NCBI GenBank assembly: GCA_963837715.1
Contig: CAWIOF010000004.1
Span: forward strand, 186,001 to 250,000
Length of the DNA: 64,000 bases
From: JANYLB01 sp963837715
GTDB lineage: Bacteria; Actinomycetota; Acidimicrobiia; IMCC26256; JANYLB01
Direction: 5' to 3'
Of the stretch, positions 62,191 through 64,000 are shown piece after piece. The position numbers and the translations under genes are program-made. How positions within the stretch are numbered: the first letter of the stretch is position 1; every line of letters begins with the position of its first letter. A model generated the notes under the pieces. It was not told where the DNA came from. It saw nothing but the letters and a program-made list of their open reading frames with translations, and made no database searches.

Positions 62191-64000
62191 CGTCGCGGAA
62201 GTTGAGGTACGAGCGGCTCGCGGTCGGGCCGCGCTGACCCTGGTACTTCGAGCCCGTCGCGCCGCTGCCGTACGGCACGTCGGCCGCGGTCGTCATGCGG
62301 ATGAACGAGATCTGCCCGATCTTCATCCCCGGATAGATCGCGATCGGAAGGTTCGCCACGTTGGAGAGTTCGAGCGTGAGGTGGCCCTCGAAACCTGCGT
62401 CCACGAAGCCCGCGGTGTTCGACACGAAGATGCCACCGGATCCGGCGACGAAGTTCTCGATCTTGCGTCGACCGGGCCGGACCTCGATGTCGAAGATCGG
62501 CTCGGCTGCACCCGTGTCGATCACCTCGACGACAGTGTCCCACGCGAGGTTCCCGTCGAGCAGTCGAGTGAGGCGGGCGAGGAGCGGGTCGTCGGCACTG
62601 ACCCGCGGCTCGTAGAGCGCCCGGAGTCGCCGCAGCGTCTCGAGCCGCACTGCATCGCGCCCCGCGCGCCGCTCGATGTTGTTGAGGTCCGTCGCCGAGC
62701 GGTAGCCCGCCCGACGCGCGGCATCGTTCTGGCGCAGGTTGGCAGCCGCACGCAGCTCTACCAAGAGCTCGTCAGGGAGCGGCACGGCAGTCAGGAGCTT
62801 GTGCTCACGTTCCGGGAAGTACACCTGGTGGAGCAGGCGACCATCGCGCTCACGCCGGCTGACTCCCGCCCGGCGGCCCATGCGCTCGGCCAACAGGAGG
62901 AGGTCGGCAACGAGACCAGGCGAGTTCGTCCAGACCGAGGTGCGCGCCGGCTCGCGCGAGCCGTCACCGTCGACGATCCCGTCGAAGAACGCGCCGGCGA
63001 GAGCCCGCGGCCACGCGAAGACGATCGGGGGAATCCGCTTCGTCGCGGCCTTCCCGCCGGTGCCGATCCAGCCGAGGAGCTCCGAGAACACGCTCGAACA
63101 GCAGGTGACGGCCACCGGTCCGCGCGTGACGCTGAACCCGAGGGTGGCCAATGCAGCTTCGACCCGATCGAGGAGCTCCTGGTCGGTGTTCGAGATCGTG
63201 ACCTGGTTCGTACGCCGGTGACCTTCGGAGACGAACATCCCGAGCAGCCATGCGAACTCTTCCGTCGCCAGGATCACTGCGGGTACGCCGAGCCGCCCGC
63301 CGCTGACGTCGATCCGGTCGTCGGGACCCAGCGCGGCCTCGAGACCCGGGACGTACCGAGCTACCGCGAGCGGCAGGCGATCGCGGTTCCGGTAGTAGTC
63401 GGTGTGCCCGTATCCGACGGCCCGGAGCGCGGTCCTGATGTCGTCGGTCTGCGCGAGCCAGGCGCGACGCACCGTCGGACCCTTGACCACGAGGTGGTCG
63501 TAGGCCTCCTCGGGCACGTAGGTCATCACGTCGAGCGGTTCCGGGGTCGGGAACGGGTCGGGGATCGAGTTCGGGATCGCCACCCGGGCGCCCGGCCGCA
63601 GCTCACCGGTTCGGATCTTGACGAGCTCACCGCTGCGATCGAGCGTGAAGAGGTTGTGCCCAGCCGTTACCCGGACGCTGCGGCCCGACGCGAGCCGGAC
63701 CTCGAAGATGCGATCGGCAGGACCCTCGTACCAACCCGTGATGGGGTGGTAGTCGACAGCGAAGGTCTCAGGGTCGAACGCGGCGACGTACGCGTCGAGG
63801 CGCTTCTGCACCACTTCGCCGATCGACCGGGGCTCCAGCCGCCCGCCATCGAGCACCAGGACCGTCTCGCTCGCCGGGAGGCTGGAGTGGATGAGCAGGC
63901 CCAGTCGCCCAAGCGACGACTTCCCTTCGAGCCGGGCGACCAGGTCGTCGGGGAGCTTCACCCGCTCCGAGGTCGAGCCGAGGACGAACTCGCCGGGGTG
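62180..64000 (-). CDS. dcd: dCTP deaminase (probably dUMP-forming) interrupted by an intein; 5' end outside window
   Basis: The frame is open to the window edge, where it reads HPGEFVLGSTSERVKLPDDL, matching the middle of Dcd. Host residues GRLGLLIHS and TAGFVDAGFEGHLTLELSNV are contiguous in normal Dcd but here are split by 489 foreign residues. After the intein the enzyme finishes with the catalytic Glu region LTLELSNVANLPI, MKIGQISFIRM and GSKYQGQRGPTASRSYLNF, closest to the bifunctional deaminase/dUTPase type of mycobacteria. Splicing is needed for a working enzyme, which makes dUMP for thymidylate synthesis. The first about 95 residues lie beyond the window. Confidence 0.92.
   Translation of the reverse strand, partial: HPGEFVLGSTSERVKLPDDLVARLEGKSSLGRLGLLIHSSLPASETVLVLDGGRLEPRSIGEVVQKRLDAYVAAFDPETFAVDYHPITGWYEGPADRIFEVRLASGRSVRVTAGHNLFTLDRSGELVKIRTGELRPGARVAIPNSIPDPFPTPEPLDVMTYVPEEAYDHLVVKGPTVRRAWLAQTDDIRTALRAVGYGHTDYYRNRDRLPLAVARYVPGLEAALGPDDRIDVSGGRLGVPAVILATEEFAWLLGMFVSEGHRRTNQVTISNTDQELLDRVEAALATLGFSVTRGPVAVTCCSSVFSELLGWIGTGGKAATKRIPPIVFAWPRALAGAFFDGIVDGDGSREPARTSVWTNSPGLVADLLLLAERMGRRAGVSRRERDGRLLHQVYFPEREHKLLTAVPLPDELLVELRAAANLRQNDAARRAGYRSATDLNNIERRAGRDAVRLETLRRLRALYEPRVSADDPLLARLTRLLDGNLAWDTVVEVIDTGAAEPIFDIEVRPGRRKIENFVAGSGGIFVSNTAGFVDAGFEGHLTLELSNVANLPIAIYPGMKIGQISFIRMTTAADVPYGSGATGSKYQGQRGPTASRSYLNFRDGDE
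62417..63883 (-). mobile_element. Intein with LAGLIDADG-type homing endonuclease inside dcd
   Basis: 489 residues from Ser (SLPASETVLVLDGG) to the last Asn (GIFVSN), with Thr as the first residue of the C-extein. Splicing block B has the TxxH motif (RVTAGHNLFTL), block F reads IFDIEVRPGRRK and block G NFVAGSGGIFVSN; the usual penultimate His is Ser. Two DOD endonuclease motifs, WLLGMFVSEG and LAGAFFDGIVDGDG, keep acidic residues and look active. Ser in place of Cys at position 1 and Ser at the penultimate position are tolerated variants. The element is mobile at the protein level and inserts at a conserved active-site-proximal motif. Confidence 0.88.

Overview
The window is a GC-rich, gene-dense stretch of an actinobacterial chromosome. 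BldC, an HspR-controlled chaperone operon, a leftover preference for leaderless GTG/ATG starts, EtfD-type electron transfer, F420/flavin luciferase-like oxidoreductases, CsrA and tRNA genes mostly lacking an encoded CCA together point to Actinomycetota, most likely the class Acidimicrobiia (inference; no 16S gene is present). About 65 protein genes, four tRNA genes and no CRISPR array, transposase or phage gene were seen.

Layout. 1-1.2 kb: end of pgi and an LLM oxidoreductase. 1.2-9.9 kb: a polyamine region with a leftward potA-potD-potB-potC-mmsA operon and a rightward aminobutyraldehyde-dehydrogenase-like gene plus a class III aminotransferase. 10-13.2 kb: bioA-bioF-bioD. 13.2-16.2 kb: Lrp/AsnC regulator, SpuC-like aminotransferase and alanine dehydrogenase in one overlapping operon, which fits putrescine:pyruvate transamination with alanine recycling. 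16.2-21.9 kb: csrA, a degenerate LuxR-type regulator, tRNA-Lys, prfC, an ECF sigma factor, a flavodoxin-like protein and a Mo-oxidoreductase/flavin reductase pair. 22-25.2 kb: a HTH-TOBE protein and modABC, divergent from the Mo enzyme. 25.2-31.8 kb: a second LLM oxidoreductase, copA-csoR with a clear CsoR operator, a flippase-like membrane protein and an SdsA1-like alkylsulfatase. 31.9-32.2 kb: tRNA-Glu, -Asp, -Phe. 32.2-34.7 kb: small genes, bldC and an orphan parA.

34.7-48.4 kb is mostly purine synthesis, all leftward: purF-purM, purL, and a long purA-purD-add-purB-purC-purS-purQ-pyrE run with many stop/start overlaps; cysC and a small basic protein of unknown function are interspersed on the other strand. 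48.5-50.6 kb holds two divergent AI-2E family membrane proteins sharing one symmetric promoter. 50.7-57.3 kb is the heat-shock block (clpB; dnaK-grpE-dnaJ-hspR), with an HspR (HAIR) operator before clpB. 57.5-61.6 kb has a stand-alone cyclic-nucleotide-binding protein, EtfD and a DUF2254 protein; tag and a dcd gene split by a 489-residue intein close the window.

Three themes go beyond gene-by-gene annotation. First, a 79-80 bp repeat occurs in three intergenic regions. Second, at least ten genes have a -10 box 6-9 nt before the start codon, implying leaderless mRNAs. Third, six genes (LLM oxidoreductase, aldehyde dehydrogenase, bioF, purB and both AI-2E genes) each contain one single-base frameshift in otherwise intact reading frames; several encode core functions, so sequencing or assembly error is the likeliest cause.
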